In this document: piece after piece, positions 6,506-6,542 of the stretch
Position numbering within the stretch: the stretch's first letter is position 1
How the letters are laid out: the number at the start of each line of letters is the position of its first letter
Notes under the pieces: model-generated
The model's database searches: none
Told to the model about the DNA's origin: nothing
Seen by the model: only the letters and a program-made list of their open reading frames with translations
Origin: Desulfobacteraceae bacterium
Lineage (GTDB): Bacteria; Desulfobacterota; Desulfobacteria; Desulfobacterales; Desulfosarcinaceae
Assembly (NCBI GenBank): GCA_027025615.1
Contig: JALVQM010000100.1
Location: 1-6,542, forward strand
Reading direction: 5' to 3'
DNA length: 6,542 nucleotides
Position numbers and translations under genes: made by a program

Positions 6506-6511
6506 TTTCCT
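6506..6511 (-). promoter_or_regulatory. Ribosome binding site of manA
   Basis: Read on the minus strand this is AGGAAA, ending six bases before the ATG at 6499. It favours that start over the second Met at residue 7, which would cut into the conserved N-terminal segment. Confidence 0.65.
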
Positions 6512-6524
6512 GCTGCTGATGAAT

Positions 6525-6534
6525 AAAAAAAAAA
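6525..6534. repeat. Homopolymer run of ten A (ten T on the manA strand)
   Basis: Ten consecutive A bases lie 25 bases upstream of the manA start. On the manA strand this is a T10 tract in the leader or promoter region. It may bend DNA, or be the tail of a terminator belonging to a gene beyond the window. No stem is visible within the few bases available. It is also prone to sequencing and replication slippage. Confidence 0.5.
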
Positions 6535-6542
6535 CAGTTTAA

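Overview
The window looks like chromosomal DNA from an anaerobic Gram-negative bacterium. The Desulfobacterota (former Deltaproteobacteria) are my best guess. This rests on moderate GC content, a PleD-like REC-GGDEF regulator and an ADP-forming acyl-CoA synthetase beside a crotonase-family enzyme. It is an impression from gene content, not a database result. I see no insertion sequence, phage gene, tRNA, rRNA or CRISPR array.

Layout. (1) Bases 1-696, plus strand: the 3' part of a gene entering from the left edge. It encodes a class III nucleotide-cyclase-like domain whose catalytic positions all appear substituted. (2) Bases 698-1672, minus strand: a response regulator with receiver and GGDEF domains (diguanylate cyclase), tail-to-tail with the first gene and one base apart. 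(3) Bases 1673-1952: a 280-bp divergent intergenic region with a possible Crp/Fnr-type site, a candidate sigma-70 promoter, a near-direct repeat containing TATAAT, and a clear ribosome binding site. (4) Bases 1953-5228, plus strand: a probable three-gene operon of an unrecognised 78-residue protein, an enoyl-CoA hydratase/isomerase-family protein and a fused 723-residue ADP-forming acyl-CoA synthetase. (5) Bases 5245-5302: a long imperfect inverted repeat between convergent genes. (6) Bases 5297-6499, minus strand: a class I mannose-6-phosphate isomerase.

How the genes may work together. The crotonase and the ADP-forming ligase both act on CoA thioesters. A plausible inferred role is hydration or isomerisation of an enoyl-CoA together with thioester-to-ATP conversion, or acid activation in the reverse direction. 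The small first protein could be an accessory factor, but nothing in its sequence proves this. The regulator and isomerase are separate transcription units with no visible pathway link to this operon.

The main points for a second look are the apparently dead cyclase-like domain, the degenerate inhibitory site of the GGDEF protein, the uncharacterised small protein leading the CoA operon, and the 58-bp palindromic structure overlapping the isomerase stop codon.
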